Source of the DNA: Acidibrevibacterium fodinaquatile
GTDB lineage: Bacteria > Pseudomonadota > Alphaproteobacteria > Acetobacterales > Acetobacteraceae
DNA: 64,000 bases
NCBI RefSeq assembly: GCF_003352165.1
Contig: NZ_CP029176.1
Location: 3,789,501 to 3,853,500, forward strand
Reading direction: 5' to 3'
Shown here: positions 36,501 through 48,149 of the stretch, piece by piece
How the letters are laid out: each line of letters opens with the position of its first letter
Position numbering within the stretch: the stretch's first letter is position 1
Translations under genes and position numbers: made by a program
Notes under the pieces: generated by a model
Told to the model about the DNA's origin: nothing
Seen by the model: the letters and a program-made list of their open reading frames with translations, nothing else
Database searches by the model: none

Positions 36501-39053
36501 ATCACGCTGGGCGCCGGCGGCGCCGGCGACCTTTCGATCACCGCCGGCGCGTTGTTCGACAGCCTCGGCGATAACGCGATCGCCGCCGGCGCCACCGCCG
36601 CGATCAGCAATGCCGGGATTTTCGAAAAAACCGGCGGCGCCGGGACCGCGACCATCGCGCCCGCGATCACCAGCACCGGCACCATCCTCGCCACCGATGG
36701 CGAATTTCTGTTCACCGGCACGGACAGTTTTTCCGGAACCCTCGGCGGCGCCGGCACCATCGCGCTCGCCGGCAACGCAACCCTGGGGGCGGGTCTTTCG
36801 GTCACCGCCAGCGCTTTCGCGCTCGCGGCCGGCGCCGACGCGACGCTCGCCGGCAACCTCACCCTCGCCGACGAAGCGACGCTCGCCACCGGCGCGACGC
36901 TGACCAACGGCGCCAACGTGCTGACGCTCTCGGGCGCTGCGACATTGGCGGGAACCCTCGCCGGCAGCGGCACCATCGCGGTCAGCGGCAGCGCCATCGC
37001 CGACGGCCTTACCGTCAGCGGCTCGGAGACGGTCGATCTCTCCGGCACCATCACCCAGGACGGCAATATCGAACTCGGCGCCGGGATCAACGACTCGCCG
37101 CTGCTCGATATCACCGCCGGCGGCGTTTTTGCGATCAATGCCGACGCCAATATCAACACCGCCGGCACCGATGCCATCGACAATGCCGGCTTGCTCGAAA
37201 AAAACGCCGCCAACGGCATCAGCTATCTCTACGGCAATCTCACCAATAGTGGCACCATCGCCGTCCAACGCGGCACCCTCTCGCTTGCCGCCGGCGCCGC
37301 GACGTTGGGCGGCACGCTTGCCGGCGCCGGAACGCTCGCGCTGACCGCCGGCGCGGCGGCGACGAGCGGCAATGCGATCAGCTTCTACACGCTAACGCCC
37401 GGCGTTTCGCTCTCGGTCGCAGGATTAGGCGTCCTCGGCGCCGCCGAACTCATCGCTGCCGCCGGTGGGACGTATGCCGGGCAATTCACCCTCGCCGGCG
37501 GCGGCACGCTCGACCCGGACGGCACCACGCTGACCCTCGCCGGCGCCGCCTCGCTCGATGGCGCGATCACCGGCGCCGGCACCGTGATCGTCAGCGGCGC
37601 CGGGGAAGCGAGCGGGCTTGCCCTCGTCGGCGGCGCCGTTCTCAGCGATACCGGCACCTTGCTGCTCGACGGCGCCGCCTCAATCGGCAGCGCGAGCAGC
37701 ACCGGCCAGCTCCTCGTCGGCGCGGCGGGCACCCTCGCGATCACCGCCGACGCCGCGCTCACCGGCTATAATGCCGGCGCGATCAGCAATGCCGGGCTGG
37801 TCGAAAAACTCGCCGGGCTCGGCGCCAGCACGCTCTCCGGCGGCATCGGCAATAGCGGCACGCTGCTCGCCGCCCGCGGCACCATCGATGTCACCGGGAC
37901 GCTCACCAACAACGCGCTGATCGAGGCGGTGGGCGGCACCATCGTGCTCGCCAACGGCCTTGCGGCAACCGGCGCGGGAAGCGGCCTCGTCAAAATCGGC
38001 GCCGGCGGTGGCATCGTGCTCGATGGCGCGCTCGCCAGCTCGCAAATCATCGATTTCACCGCCGCCTCGGGCGAGCTTTCGCTCGCATCGCCCGGCCAGG
38101 TCTTCGGCGCCATCGAGGGATTCGCGAGCGGCGACGTCATCGATCTCAGCAACGCCACCTACAGCACCGGCGACACGCTGAGCTATACCAACCACACGCT
38201 CAGCGTGAGCGACGCCGGTTCGCCGGTCGCCTCGCTTACGCTGCAAGGGACCTATAGCGCGAGCCAGTTCCAGCTCGCGAGCGATGGCGCGAGCGGCACC
38301 GATATCACCCTCACGCTGCCCTGTTTTGCCAGCGGCACGCGGATCGAAACCCCGGCCGGGCCGGTTCCTGTCGAGGCGCTGGCGGTCGGCGACATGGTAA
38401 CACTCGCCGGCGGCGGGACGGCTGCGATCGTCTGGATCGGCTGGCGCGAGATCGATTGCCGGCGCCACAAATACCCCGCCCGCGTGCGCCCGATCCGCAT
38501 CAGCGCCGGCGCTTTCGCGGAAAACCTGCCGCGCCGCGATGTCGTGCTCTCCCCCGATCACGCGGTGTTCGTGGACGGCGTGCTGATCCCGATCAAATTC
38601 CTCGTCAATGGCCGCACCATCCGCGAGGAAACGGTGCCTTCGGTGCGCTATTTCCATATCGAACTCGCCCGCCACGACGTGCTGCTGAGCGAGGGGCTGG
38701 CGGTCGAGAGCTATCTCGATACCGGCAACCGCGGCGATTTCGCCAATGCCGCGACGGCGCCGGCGGGGTCAGCGCGCGGCGCCCAGGCGCGCTGCGCGCC
38801 GCTCTGCCGCGCGGGAAAGACGCTTGCCGCGATCCATGGCCGCCTCGCGCGCCGGGCTTTTGCCACTCAGCCCAAAGACACCGCGACGGCGCGGAGACCG
38901 GCGGCAAGAACCGCGCGCAAATCGGCCAAGGCGAGCGCGATGCAGCCCGCCGTCGGCGCGAAATCGGCGGTCGCGACATGGAGGAAAATCGCCGAGCCGC
39001 GGCCCGGGCGCGGCGGGTCATCGTTCCAGCCGAGCACGCCCACGATGTCATAA
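33555..39053 (+). CDS. Giant beta-helix repeat protein with C-terminal Hint domain
   Basis: 1832 residues. The N-terminal 1590 residues are Gly/Ala/Thr/Leu-rich repeats of about 40-60 residues built around phrases such as LTLSGPATLAGAIAGPGVI and GTLLLTGGG, typical of a right-handed beta-helix adhesin. A second unit starting at about 760 (SYPSAAITLDSWNWSSGGW) resembles the N-terminal start (DDWIGTSGAWSVAGNW). At about 1593 a Hint_2 domain starts with PCFASGTRIETPAGPVPVE and continues to LSPDHAVFVDGVLIPIKFLVNG and EGLAVESYLDTGNRGDF; the Cys-Phe start is the usual self-cleavage junction. No classical signal peptide or autotransporter barrel is present. The last 62 residues overlap the opposite-strand L,D-transpeptidase gene and look unconserved. 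Confidence 0.85.
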   Translation: MPAATNDDWIGTSGAWSVAGNWSLGTPGSGDNAVFDTGIPVFVTYATTDAIAALSDPGDPYATLDLTAGALSLTGGAWDGGIDQAAGSLALGAGTLTLSGPATLAGAIAGPGVIAITGTAEALSGLAVSGGATLAVSGALETSGAVTLGAAPSDASAISIESGATFVIANPTTLAGEGTGGLFNSGLIEQLASGTSDIAGDFSNSGTLAIAHGVLGLYGGTDTLAGTISGGGGLAAFGGARVAISAGAVITAATLEALNAATTLTLEGGLDYGGAFTLGPGSDLLFAGANETLTLSGVASLGGVIAGTSATAADRVNITGEGDLNGLILSDATLADTTSLTMDGPVTLEGGGEIAVAAGASFTLLTNAAIGAEAGMGTIDNAGLIAKTGGDATSYLTASLNDTGTLAADAGTLALDGGSASLGGALSGQGTLLLTGGGNFTLDSGVVVTVADLAVTGAGSELTLATSLSDAGGVTLGTGATLALGGESLTLSGSAIALDGTLAGPGTLALSGSADLSGLALEGGATLALAGTALADGPLTLGTASGGSELIVEAGGSLTLATASAISGTGTLVNDGVITGWNGLGATTLSAALDNQGTLALDAGTLALTGAVSNGGLISVADGALSVAGGLGGGGTLSLGAGAEATLGGAASGTIHFAAADAALTLDALASVAATITGFAAGDTIDLATLEANGFSYSGGTLTLTDATGGGAASVVGALALPGLGSSPSLALANDGANGTEILLSPASTVFSYPSAAITLDSWNWSSGGWETTPTSNDDAIIPNDGSTAQTIAFINDTTVEALGGGNLVTLLLSAGTLAVDSGLAWNGGLTVDGGALDLLSGGTIGGGFSLAAGNTAVIGANALTLGSADIAGTISGGGTLDFVTGGGTIEAGAAITTGGIAIADALTLAASLSYAGDFALAAAGTLALGGETLTLSGDATLDGTVAGAGSLIVTGTGDLADAIIGDNAGLIDSGTLFDGGAITLGAGGAGDLSITAGALFDSLGDNAIAAGATAAISNAGIFEKTGGAGTATIAPAITSTGTILATDGEFLFTGTDSFSGTLGGAGTIALAGNATLGAGLSVTASAFALAAGADATLAGNLTLADEATLATGATLTNGANVLTLSGAATLAGTLAGSGTIAVSGSAIADGLTVSGSETVDLSGTITQDGNIELGAGINDSPLLDITAGGVFAINADANINTAGTDAIDNAGLLEKNAANGISYLYGNLTNSGTIAVQRGTLSLAAGAATLGGTLAGAGTLALTAGAAATSGNAISFYTLTPGVSLSVAGLGVLGAAELIAAAGGTYAGQFTLAGGGTLDPDGTTLTLAGAASLDGAITGAGTVIVSGAGEASGLALVGGAVLSDTGTLLLDGAASIGSASSTGQLLVGAAGTLAITADAALTGYNAGAISNAGLVEKLAGLGASTLSGGIGNSGTLLAARGTIDVTGTLTNNALIEAVGGTIVLANGLAATGAGSGLVKIGAGGGIVLDGALASSQIIDFTAASGELSLASPGQVFGAIEGFASGDVIDLSNATYSTGDTLSYTNHTLSVSDAGSPVASLTLQGTYSASQFQLASDGASGTDITLTLPCFASGTRIETPAGPVPVEALAVGDMVTLAGGGTAAIVWIGWREIDCRRHKYPARVRPIRISAGAFAENLPRRDVVLSPDHAVFVDGVLIPIKFLVNGRTIREETVPSVRYFHIELARHDVLLSEGLAVESYLDTGNRGDFANAATAPAGSARGAQARCAPLCRAGKTLAAIHGRLARRAFATQPKDTATARRPAARTARKSAKASAMQPAVGAKSAVATWRKIAEPRPGRGGSSFQPSTPTMS

Positions 39054-39376
39054 AGCCCATCGGCGCGCCAAAGTTCCTCATGGCGGGCGGGATGGGGCAG
39101 GCGGATCAAGCGGTTATAGGCTGGGTCGGCGGGATCGTCGCACCAGCCATCCGAGGGTGCGATCGGCTCGCGCGGCACCACACTCCGCGGGATCGCGACG
39201 CGATCGGCGCGATAGAGCACGCGGCGAAGCGGCAAAAGCCCGGCCGGGGTCGCGCCATCGCCCTCGACTTTCTCGGCCCGCACGCCGCCCCGCCCGAGTG
39301 CGGCGCGATATCTCTCGCCGGCGAACCGAAAAACCCCATCCGGCCCGACCGTCGCGATGCCCTCTTCGCCGCTCAT
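38867..39376 (-). CDS. L,D-transpeptidase (YkuD) family protein
   Basis: 169 residues. RYRAALGRGGVRAEKVEGDG and GATPAGLLPLRRVLYRADR match the N-terminal half of YkuD-like enzymes of the YbiS/YcfS-related short type, and HVATADFAPTAGCIALALADL contains the catalytic His and Cys (GCIAL). They cross-link peptidoglycan stems at meso-diaminopimelate. No signal peptide is visible, as in many alphaproteobacterial short forms. The ATG overlaps the recR stop (ATGA). The 3' part overlaps the Hint protein gene by 187 bp. Confidence 0.85.
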   Translation of the reverse strand: MSGEEGIATVGPDGVFRFAGERYRAALGRGGVRAEKVEGDGATPAGLLPLRRVLYRADRVAIPRSVVPREPIAPSDGWCDDPADPAYNRLIRLPHPARHEELWRADGLYDIVGVLGWNDDPPRPGRGSAIFLHVATADFAPTAGCIALALADLRAVLAAGLRAVAVSLG

Positions 39377-39975
39377 GGCGCCTCCTCGTAACGCCGGGCA
39401 CGAAGCGCCTGCGCCAGCGTCCCCTCATCAAGGGTCTCTAGCGTGCCGCCCATCGGCAGCCCTTGCGCGAGGCGGCTCACCGCGACCCCGTGCGGGCGAA
39501 GCCGATCTGCGAGCCAGTGCATGGTGCTCGCGCCCTCGACGGTTGCCGGCAAGGCAAGAATGATCTCCCTGATCCCGCCCGCCTCGAGGCGGGCGAGCAG
39601 CGGCGCGAGGCGCAAATCCTCCGGCCCGACGCCGCCGAGCGCCGAAAGCAGCCCGCCCAACACATGATAGCGGCCACGAAACACCCCGCCCCGCTCCATC
39701 GCCCAGAGATCACCCACCCCTTCGACGACGCAGACGAGACCCGACTCCCGACCCGAATCGGCGCAGATCGCACACGGATCGACGCTGTCGAGATTGCCGC
39801 ACACCCGACATTGCCGAACCGCCGCCCCCGCCGCCGCCAAGGCCGCGGCCAGCGGCACAAGACGCGCCTCCGGCTCCCGCAACAGCCACAACGCCGCCCG
39901 CCGCGCACTCCGCGGACCAAGCCCGGGAAGCCGGCCAAACAACGCAATCAAACGCTCGATCTCAGGTCCGCCCAA
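39373..39975 (-). CDS. recR: Recombination mediator RecR
   Basis: 200 residues from a TTG start, the usual size. IERLIALFGRLPGLGPRSAR (helix-hairpin-helix, about 5-24), zinc finger CRVCGNLDSVDPCAIC (about 59-74) and Toprim part VCVVEGVGDLWAMER, LPATVEGASTMHWLADRL. It loads RecA with RecF/RecO. No ATG is in a suitable place: the only in-frame ATG upstream translates through the three-hairpin repeat, which was probably inserted just before the gene, so TTG at 39975 is preferred. Confidence 0.9.
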   Translation of the reverse strand: MGGPEIERLIALFGRLPGLGPRSARRAALWLLREPEARLVPLAAALAAAGAAVRQCRVCGNLDSVDPCAICADSGRESGLVCVVEGVGDLWAMERGGVFRGRYHVLGGLLSALGGVGPEDLRLAPLLARLEAGGIREIILALPATVEGASTMHWLADRLRPHGVAVSRLAQGLPMGGTLETLDEGTLAQALRARRYEEAP

Positions 39976-40002
39976 GATCAGAATCCGGAAGAATTTAGAA
40001 AA

Positions 40003-40148
40003 GATCTTCTTTTTCTGAAGAAAAAGAAGCAAAAAGACTTTTGTCCTGGTTTCTCCGGGCGGCAACTTCCTGGGAAGGGCAGTGCCGTAGGCACTGCCCA
40101 ACGGACAAACGTTTTTTGGTTCTTTTTTTCAAAAAAGAACAAGTCTTC
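40003..40148. repeat. Three-hairpin MITE-like repeat, copy C
   Basis: Hairpins at 40006-40029, 40077-40099 and 40119-40140 are the same three stems, in the same order and with the same linkers, as copy A (for instance GCAAAAAGACTTTT after the first). Only the middle spacer differs. It lies between ybaB and recR, two genes normally adjacent in a dnaX-ybaB-recR operon. Confidence 0.85.
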
Positions 40149-40155
40149 TTGCCTT

Positions 40156-40479
40156 CTAAAACGGCAATTTCATGCCGGGCGGCAGGGTGATGCCGCCGGT
40201 GAGCGCCTGCATTTCGTTGGCGGTGATGGTTTCGAGGCGACGTTTGGCGTCGGCGTGGGCGGCGATGATGAGGTCTTCGAGCACTTCCAGCTCGGCGGGG
40301 TCGGCGAGCTTCGGGTCAATGCGCAGGTGTTTCATCTCGCCTTTGCCGCTCAGCGTCACCCGCACCATGCCGGCGCCGGATTCGCCCTCGATGTCCATCG
40401 CTTCCAGCTTTGCCTGCATGTCTTGCATTTTCTGCTGCATTTGCGAGGCCTGTTTCATCAGGCCAGCGAGATTTTTCAT
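40156..40479 (-). CDS. ybaB: YbaB/EbfC family nucleoid-associated protein
   Basis: 107 residues, complete. [20 protein letters not shown] (about 7-26), [20 protein letters not shown] (about 37-56), [18 protein letters not shown] and the closing [13 protein letters not shown] are the family hallmarks. It binds DNA as a dimer. Its ATG overlaps the dnaX stop by 4 bp, the usual arrangement. Confidence 0.95.
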   Translation of the reverse strand: MKNLAGLMKQASQMQQKMQDMQAKLEAMDIEGESGAGMVRVTLSGKGEMKHLRIDPKLADPAELEVLEDLIIAAHADAKRRLETITANEMQALTGGITLPPGMKLPF

Positions 40480-42284
40480 GTGTCGAACTCCTCGGGGAAA
40501 GTCTCGGTGTCGTCCTCGCCGGGCCCAGGGTCGGCCTCAGGCGCGGGTGCCTCGGCGGGCAGGCCGTAGACGTCGAGGCCAGCGGTATGCACCTCTTCGA
40601 CGCGGGCGCCGGGGAAGGTGGTCAGGATGGCTTGCACCAGCGGATGGCGGGTGGCCGCCTCGCGCCGCGCCGCCTCCGCTGAGCGCCCTTGTTCGGCGAG
40701 CGTCGGCTCGCCGGGCGCGTCTGAAAGCACGATCGTCCAGCGCTGCGCCGTCGCCTCACCGAGCACGGCGGCGAAGCGGGCGGCGAGGTCGCGCGGCAGA
40801 TCGGCTTCGGGGCGCAGCTCGATCACCGGCGGCGCGTAGCGAACGAGATGGACGCCGTGCAGGAGGTGCGCGTGCAGCGTCGCCTCACGCGCCGCGGCGA
40901 CCAGTGCCACCACCTCGCGGAAGCTGCCCGGCAGCCGCGCGGCGATCACGCCACCACCAACCACGGCGCGGGCATTGCCGCCACCGCCGCCGGTGGGTGG
41001 CGCGGGTGGCGTGGCCCCCGGCGTTGCCGCCGGCGCGTTCGCGAGGCGCTGGATAAGTTCGCCCGGCGGCGGCAGATCGGCGACATGGCAGAGACGGATC
41101 AGCACCATCTCCGCCGCCGCCCGCGCATCCGGCGCCTGTTCGACCTCGGCGAGACCTTTAAGCAGCATCTGCCAGGCGCGCGCCAGAACCGGGATCGCAA
41201 GCCGGGTTGCGAGGGCGGTGCCGCGCACCCGCTCGGCCTCGGTGAATTCGCTGCTTTCGCGCAAGGCGGGGATCGTCTTGAGCCGGCTCACGGTGTGGAC
41301 GAGGGCGAGCAGATCCTGCAGCAGGGTCGCGAAATCGGCGCCGAATTCATGGGCGCGGGCGGTGATCGCGAGCATCTCGGCAACCCGCCCGGCGAACACG
41401 GCTTCGAAGAGATCGAACACCATCTCGCGATCGGCAAGCCCGAGCATCTCGGCGACGCTGGCGGCGCTGACGCGCCCGCCAGCCGGGGCCTCGGCGATCG
41501 CCTGATCGAGGAGCGAAAGCCCGTCGCGCACCGAGCCTTCGGCGGCGCGGGCGATCAGCGCCAGCGCCTCGGGCTCGGCGGTGAAGCCCTCGAGGCCGAC
41601 GATGCGGGCAAAATGCGAAGCGAGATCGGCGGCCGGCACGCGCCGGAGGTCGAAGCGCTGGCAGCGCGAGAGCACCGTGATCGGCACTTTGCGAAGCTCG
41701 GTGGTGGCAAAGACGAATTTCACGTGCGGCGGCGGCTCTTCCAAGGTTTTGAGCAGCGCGTTGAAGGCGTTGCGCGACAGCATGTGGACCTCGTCGATGA
41801 CGAAGACCTTGGTGCGCGCTTGCAGCGGGCGAAACCGCGTCGCCTCGATGATCTCGCGCACGTCATCGACGCCGGTGCGCGATGCCGCGTCCATTTCCAT
41901 GACGTCGGGATGGCGGTCGGCGAGGATGGCGCGGCAATCGGCGCAGACGCCGCAGGGATCGGCGGTCGGGCCGCCTTTGCCGTCCGGCCCGGTGCAGTTG
42001 AGGGCGCGGGCGATGATGCGCGCCGTCGTTGTCTTGCCGACGCCGCGCACGCCGGTCAGCATGAAGGCGTGGGCGACGCGATTTTGCGCGAAGGCATTGC
42101 GCAAAACCCGGACCATGGTTTCCTGGCCGATCAGATCCTCAAAGCGCGTCGGGCGGTATTTGCGCGCGAGCACCCGATAGGCCGCCGGCGCGGCCTCGGG
42201 TAGCGCCTCGCCGAACAGCCCGGGCTCATCAGGGGGGGGCGCCGTGGTCGCGTCGGCGCCGGGGTCATCGAACAGGCCGGACAT
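40476..42284 (-). CDS. dnaX: DNA polymerase III subunit gamma/tau
   Basis: 602 residues. [19 protein letters not shown] (about 44), Walker [15 protein letters not shown] (about 77), a four-Cys zinc module (CTGPDGKGG...CGVCADC, about 94-117), Walker [16 protein letters not shown] (about 150), sensor [11 protein letters not shown] and [17 protein letters not shown] (about 255). The C-terminal 200 residues are Ala/Gly/Pro-rich, with the tau-specific part near [19 protein letters not shown]. It is the clamp-loader subunit. No obvious A-rich slippage site for a gamma form was seen. Confidence 0.95.
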   Translation of the reverse strand: MSGLFDDPGADATTAPPPDEPGLFGEALPEAAPAAYRVLARKYRPTRFEDLIGQETMVRVLRNAFAQNRVAHAFMLTGVRGVGKTTTARIIARALNCTGPDGKGGPTADPCGVCADCRAILADRHPDVMEMDAASRTGVDDVREIIEATRFRPLQARTKVFVIDEVHMLSRNAFNALLKTLEEPPPHVKFVFATTELRKVPITVLSRCQRFDLRRVPAADLASHFARIVGLEGFTAEPEALALIARAAEGSVRDGLSLLDQAIAEAPAGGRVSAASVAEMLGLADREMVFDLFEAVFAGRVAEMLAITARAHEFGADFATLLQDLLALVHTVSRLKTIPALRESSEFTEAERVRGTALATRLAIPVLARAWQMLLKGLAEVEQAPDARAAAEMVLIRLCHVADLPPPGELIQRLANAPAATPGATPPAPPTGGGGGNARAVVGGGVIAARLPGSFREVVALVAAAREATLHAHLLHGVHLVRYAPPVIELRPEADLPRDLAARFAAVLGEATAQRWTIVLSDAPGEPTLAEQGRSAEAARREAATRHPLVQAILTTFPGARVEEVHTAGLDVYGLPAEAPAPEADPGPGEDDTETFPEEFDT

Positions 42285-42333
42285 AAGCGGGGTTTGCCGA
42301 GCCGCGGCGGCGGCTTCCCTGACAGGGTTTCGC

Positions 42334-42433
42334 GGTGGGAGGCCGGATCAACGACCCAGGCGGAAACTCGTTGCGGCTGCTTCCTTCCGGACCTGACCGG
42401 GTTGGCGAGGCGCCCGTCCGCCGCCGACCTCCC
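42334..42433 (-). ncRNA. ffs: Small bacterial SRP RNA (4.5S)
   Basis: On the minus strand the motif GGTCAGGTCCGGAAGGAAGC, the conserved symmetric and asymmetric loop of SRP RNA that binds Ffh, lies at the hairpin tip. GGGAGG (42428-42433) pairs with CCTCCC (42337-42342) to close the molecule, about 100 nt long. The ends are estimated from this pairing. It lies just upstream of dnaX on the same strand, a common position. Confidence 0.9.
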
Positions 42434-42568
42434 GCGCCCTTATCGCCCAGCGCCGCCGCCGCGGCAAGGGCTGCGCGGCGCGAGCGCCGACGCTGCCTTG
42501 CCTCGCCGCACAAGAGGCCGGATACTCGCCGCCCGTCAGCAGTGTGGGCGGTGGCCGGGAGACATGAC

Positions 42569-43561
42569 ATGAACGCGAGCGGCTTTCGCGCCTTGGTTGC
42601 GCGCGAGGAAGGCGGGCGGCAAAGCGTTGCCCTCGAAACCCTGACGGATGCCGATCTGCCGGCGGCGGATGTCACCGTCGATGTCGAATTTTCGTCCTTC
42701 AATTACAAGGACGGGTTGGCGCTCGCCGGGCGCAATCGCATCCTGCGCCATTATCCGATCATTCCCGGGATCGATTTCGCTGGCACCGTCGCTCAGTCGG
42801 CAAGCCCGCGTTTCCGGCCCGGCGACAAAGTGGTGCTGACCGGCTTCGGGGTCGGGGAAAATTGGTCGGGCGGGTTCGCCGAGCGCGCCCGGGTCAAGAG
42901 CGCGTGGCTGGTGGCCTTGCCCGCGGGCCTCGATGCCCGCCAGGCGATGGCGATCGGCACCGCCGGCTTCACCGCGATGCTCGCGGTCATGGCGCTCGAG
43001 CGCCATGGCATCGCCAAGGGTGGCGAGGTTTTGGTGACGGGCGCGGCCGGCGGGGTCGGCAGCATCGCCGTTCGCCTGCTCTCGCGCCTCGGCTATCGGG
43101 TGACGGCGCTCACCGGGCGCCCTGCCGAGCGGGATTTCCTCGAAAGCCTGGGGGCTGGCGCCATTCTCGAGCGCGCCGCCTATCAGGCGCCGGGCAAGCC
43201 GCTCCAGGCGGAGCGCTGGCAGGGCGCGGTCGATAGCGTCGGCGGCACCATCCTCGCCAATGTCCTGGCGGCGACCGCTTATGGCGGCGCGGTCGCGGCC
43301 TGCGGCCTTGCCGGCGGCGCCGATCTGCCGACCAGCGTGTTTCCGTTCATCCTGCGCGGGGTCGCCCTTCTTGGGATCGAGTCCGTGCAATGCCCGCTGG
43401 CGTTGCGCGAGGAGGCGTGGCGGCGGCTCGCGCGGGACTTGACGGCGGCGGACCTTGCCGCAGTGACCGAGGAGATCGGCCTCGGCGATCTCCCGGCCCG
43501 CGCCGAGGCGATCCTCGCCGGGCAGGTGCGGGGGCGCACCGTCGTCAATGTCAGGCACTAA
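42569..43561 (+). CDS. acuI: Acrylyl-CoA reductase (NADPH)-like zinc-free MDR, YhdH/AcuI family
   Basis: 330 residues. FNYKDGLALAGRNRILRHYP (about 38) and PGIDFAGTVAQSASPRFRPGD (about 60) form the GroES-like part. VLVTGAAGGVGSIAVRLLSRLGY (about 152-174) is the NADPH motif, followed by LTGRPAERDFLESLGA and a C-terminal GIESVQCPLALREEAW that is typical of YhdH/AcuI. The enzyme reduces acryloyl-CoA to propionyl-CoA, which detoxifies acrylate in DMSP and 3-hydroxypropionate metabolism. No cysteine zinc ligands. The upstream frame to 42335 would cross the SRP RNA and was removed. Confidence 0.88.
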   Translation: MNASGFRALVAREEGGRQSVALETLTDADLPAADVTVDVEFSSFNYKDGLALAGRNRILRHYPIIPGIDFAGTVAQSASPRFRPGDKVVLTGFGVGENWSGGFAERARVKSAWLVALPAGLDARQAMAIGTAGFTAMLAVMALERHGIAKGGEVLVTGAAGGVGSIAVRLLSRLGYRVTALTGRPAERDFLESLGAGAILERAAYQAPGKPLQAERWQGAVDSVGGTILANVLAATAYGGAVAACGLAGGADLPTSVFPFILRGVALLGIESVQCPLALREEAWRRLARDLTAADLAAVTEEIGLGDLPARAEAILAGQVRGRTVVNVRH

Positions 43562-43573
43562 CGCGAGGATGGC

Positions 43574-44716
43574 ATGAGCCGCGATTTCGATCCCACGAGC
43601 CTTCCGTTCGATACCGCGGCGATGCTCGCCGGCCTTCGCCCCTGGATTGAGTGTGAATCGCCGACCTTCGACGCCGGCGCCGTCAATCGCATGATGGCGC
43701 TCGCGAGCCGCGACCTTGCGGTGATGGGAGCGCGGATCGAGCGCATCCCGGGGCGGATGGGGTTTGGCGATTGCGTCCGCGCCCATCTGCCGCACCCGCG
43801 CGCCGGCGAGCCCGGCATCCTGGTGATGGGCCATCTCGATACCGTCCACCCGGTCGGCACCCTTGCCGCACTCCCCTGGCGCGAGACCGATGGGCGCTGC
43901 TACGGCCCCGGCATTCTCGACATGAAGGGCGGCAATTTCCTCGCCCTCGAAGCGCTGCGCCAACTGCACCGGGCCGGCGTTGCGACGAAGCTGCCGGTCA
44001 CCGTGTTGTTCACCAGCGACGAGGAGGTGGGCAGCCCAAGCACACGCGACCTAATCGAAGCGGAGGCCGCCCGCCATCGCTATGTCCTGGTGCCCGAGCC
44101 GGGGCGGAGCGATGGTGCCGTTGTCACCGGCCGCTATGCGATCGCGCGTTTTCATCTCGAAGCGGTCGGGCGGCCGAGCCATGCTGGCGCGCGGCTCAAG
44201 GACGGGCGTTCGGCGATCCGCCGCATGGCCCAGAAGCTCATCGAAATCGAGAGCATGACGAACGAGGATTGCACCTTCAGCGTCGGTGTCGTCCATGGCG
44301 GGCAATGGGTGAATTGCGTCGCGACCCTCTGCCGCGGCGAGGCGCTCAGCATGGCCAAGCGCCAGGCCGATCTCGACCACGCGGTCTCGCGCATGCTGGC
44401 GCTCTCCGACAGCGCCGATGGCGTGACCTTCACCGTCACCCGCGGCGTTACCCGCCCGGTCTGGGAGCCGGATGAGAACACCCTCGCCCTTTATCGCACG
44501 GCGCGCGGCATCGCCGAGGCGCTCGGCGTGACGCTCGGCCATGAGAGCGCCGGCGGCGGCTCGGACGCAAATTTCACCGGAGCCCTCGGCATCCCCTCGC
44601 TCGACGGGCTCGGCGCGCTCGGCGACGGGCTGCATACGCTCGGCGAATATATCGAGATCGCGAGCCTGACCACACGCGGCCGGTTGCTGGCCGGGCTGCT
44701 CGCGACCCTCGCATGA
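43574..44716 (+). CDS. M20 family metallopeptidase (glutamate carboxypeptidase-like)
   Basis: 380 residues. Metal ligands in VMGHLDTVHPVG (about 93), GPGILDMKGGNFLALEAL (about 115), FTSDEEVGSPST with the catalytic Glu-Glu (about 143), and LVPEPGR; the dimerisation lid has GRPSHAGARLKDGRSAI (about 203). The C-terminal His lies in LGDGLHTLGEYIE. It resembles carboxypeptidase G2, which removes C-terminal glutamate. No signal peptide, so it should be cytoplasmic. It lies 12 bp after acuI. Confidence 0.88.
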   Translation: MSRDFDPTSLPFDTAAMLAGLRPWIECESPTFDAGAVNRMMALASRDLAVMGARIERIPGRMGFGDCVRAHLPHPRAGEPGILVMGHLDTVHPVGTLAALPWRETDGRCYGPGILDMKGGNFLALEALRQLHRAGVATKLPVTVLFTSDEEVGSPSTRDLIEAEAARHRYVLVPEPGRSDGAVVTGRYAIARFHLEAVGRPSHAGARLKDGRSAIRRMAQKLIEIESMTNEDCTFSVGVVHGGQWVNCVATLCRGEALSMAKRQADLDHAVSRMLALSDSADGVTFTVTRGVTRPVWEPDENTLALYRTARGIAEALGVTLGHESAGGGSDANFTGALGIPSLDGLGALGDGLHTLGEYIEIASLTTRGRLLAGLLATLA

Positions 44717-44789
44717 ATGCCGCTTCGTTCGGCGATCCTGGCCGCAACCGTCATTGACTCGCGCCCCGCGGGGCGCAATGATCCGGCTT

Positions 44790-47922
<3,133 letters not shown>

Positions 47923-47926
<4 letters not shown>

Positions 47927-48147
47927 TCATGTCTCGCTCGGCCGCTGAGGCGTATCTTCGGGTGAATGGCGAGGCGGCGCCGCTGGTCGCGCGCCTTGCC
48001 GATCTGCTCGCCGCCAAGGGTGTCACCGTGCCGCGCGGCACCGCGGTCGCGGTCAATGGCGCCGTCGTGCCGGCGCGGGCTTGGGGCGACGTCGAACTTC
48101 ACCCCGGCGACGAGATCGAAATCGTGCGGCCGTTCGGCGGAGGCTGA
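47923..48147 (+). CDS. thiS: Sulfur carrier protein ThiS
   Basis: 74 residues with the beta-grasp fold pattern: [52 protein letters not shown], ending with the Gly-Gly needed for C-terminal thiocarboxylation. Start GTG at 47923 overlaps thiO; ATG at 47929 is also possible. It donates sulfur to ThiG for the thiazole. Confidence 0.93.
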
Positions 48148-48149
48148 GC

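Noticed and set aside
33384-37268. 1294-codon minus-strand frame rich in Glu/Arg/Gly/Ala
   Set aside because: It is antisense to the Hint adhesin repeats; the low-complexity GC-rich codons leave this frame open. No motif of any family is visible.
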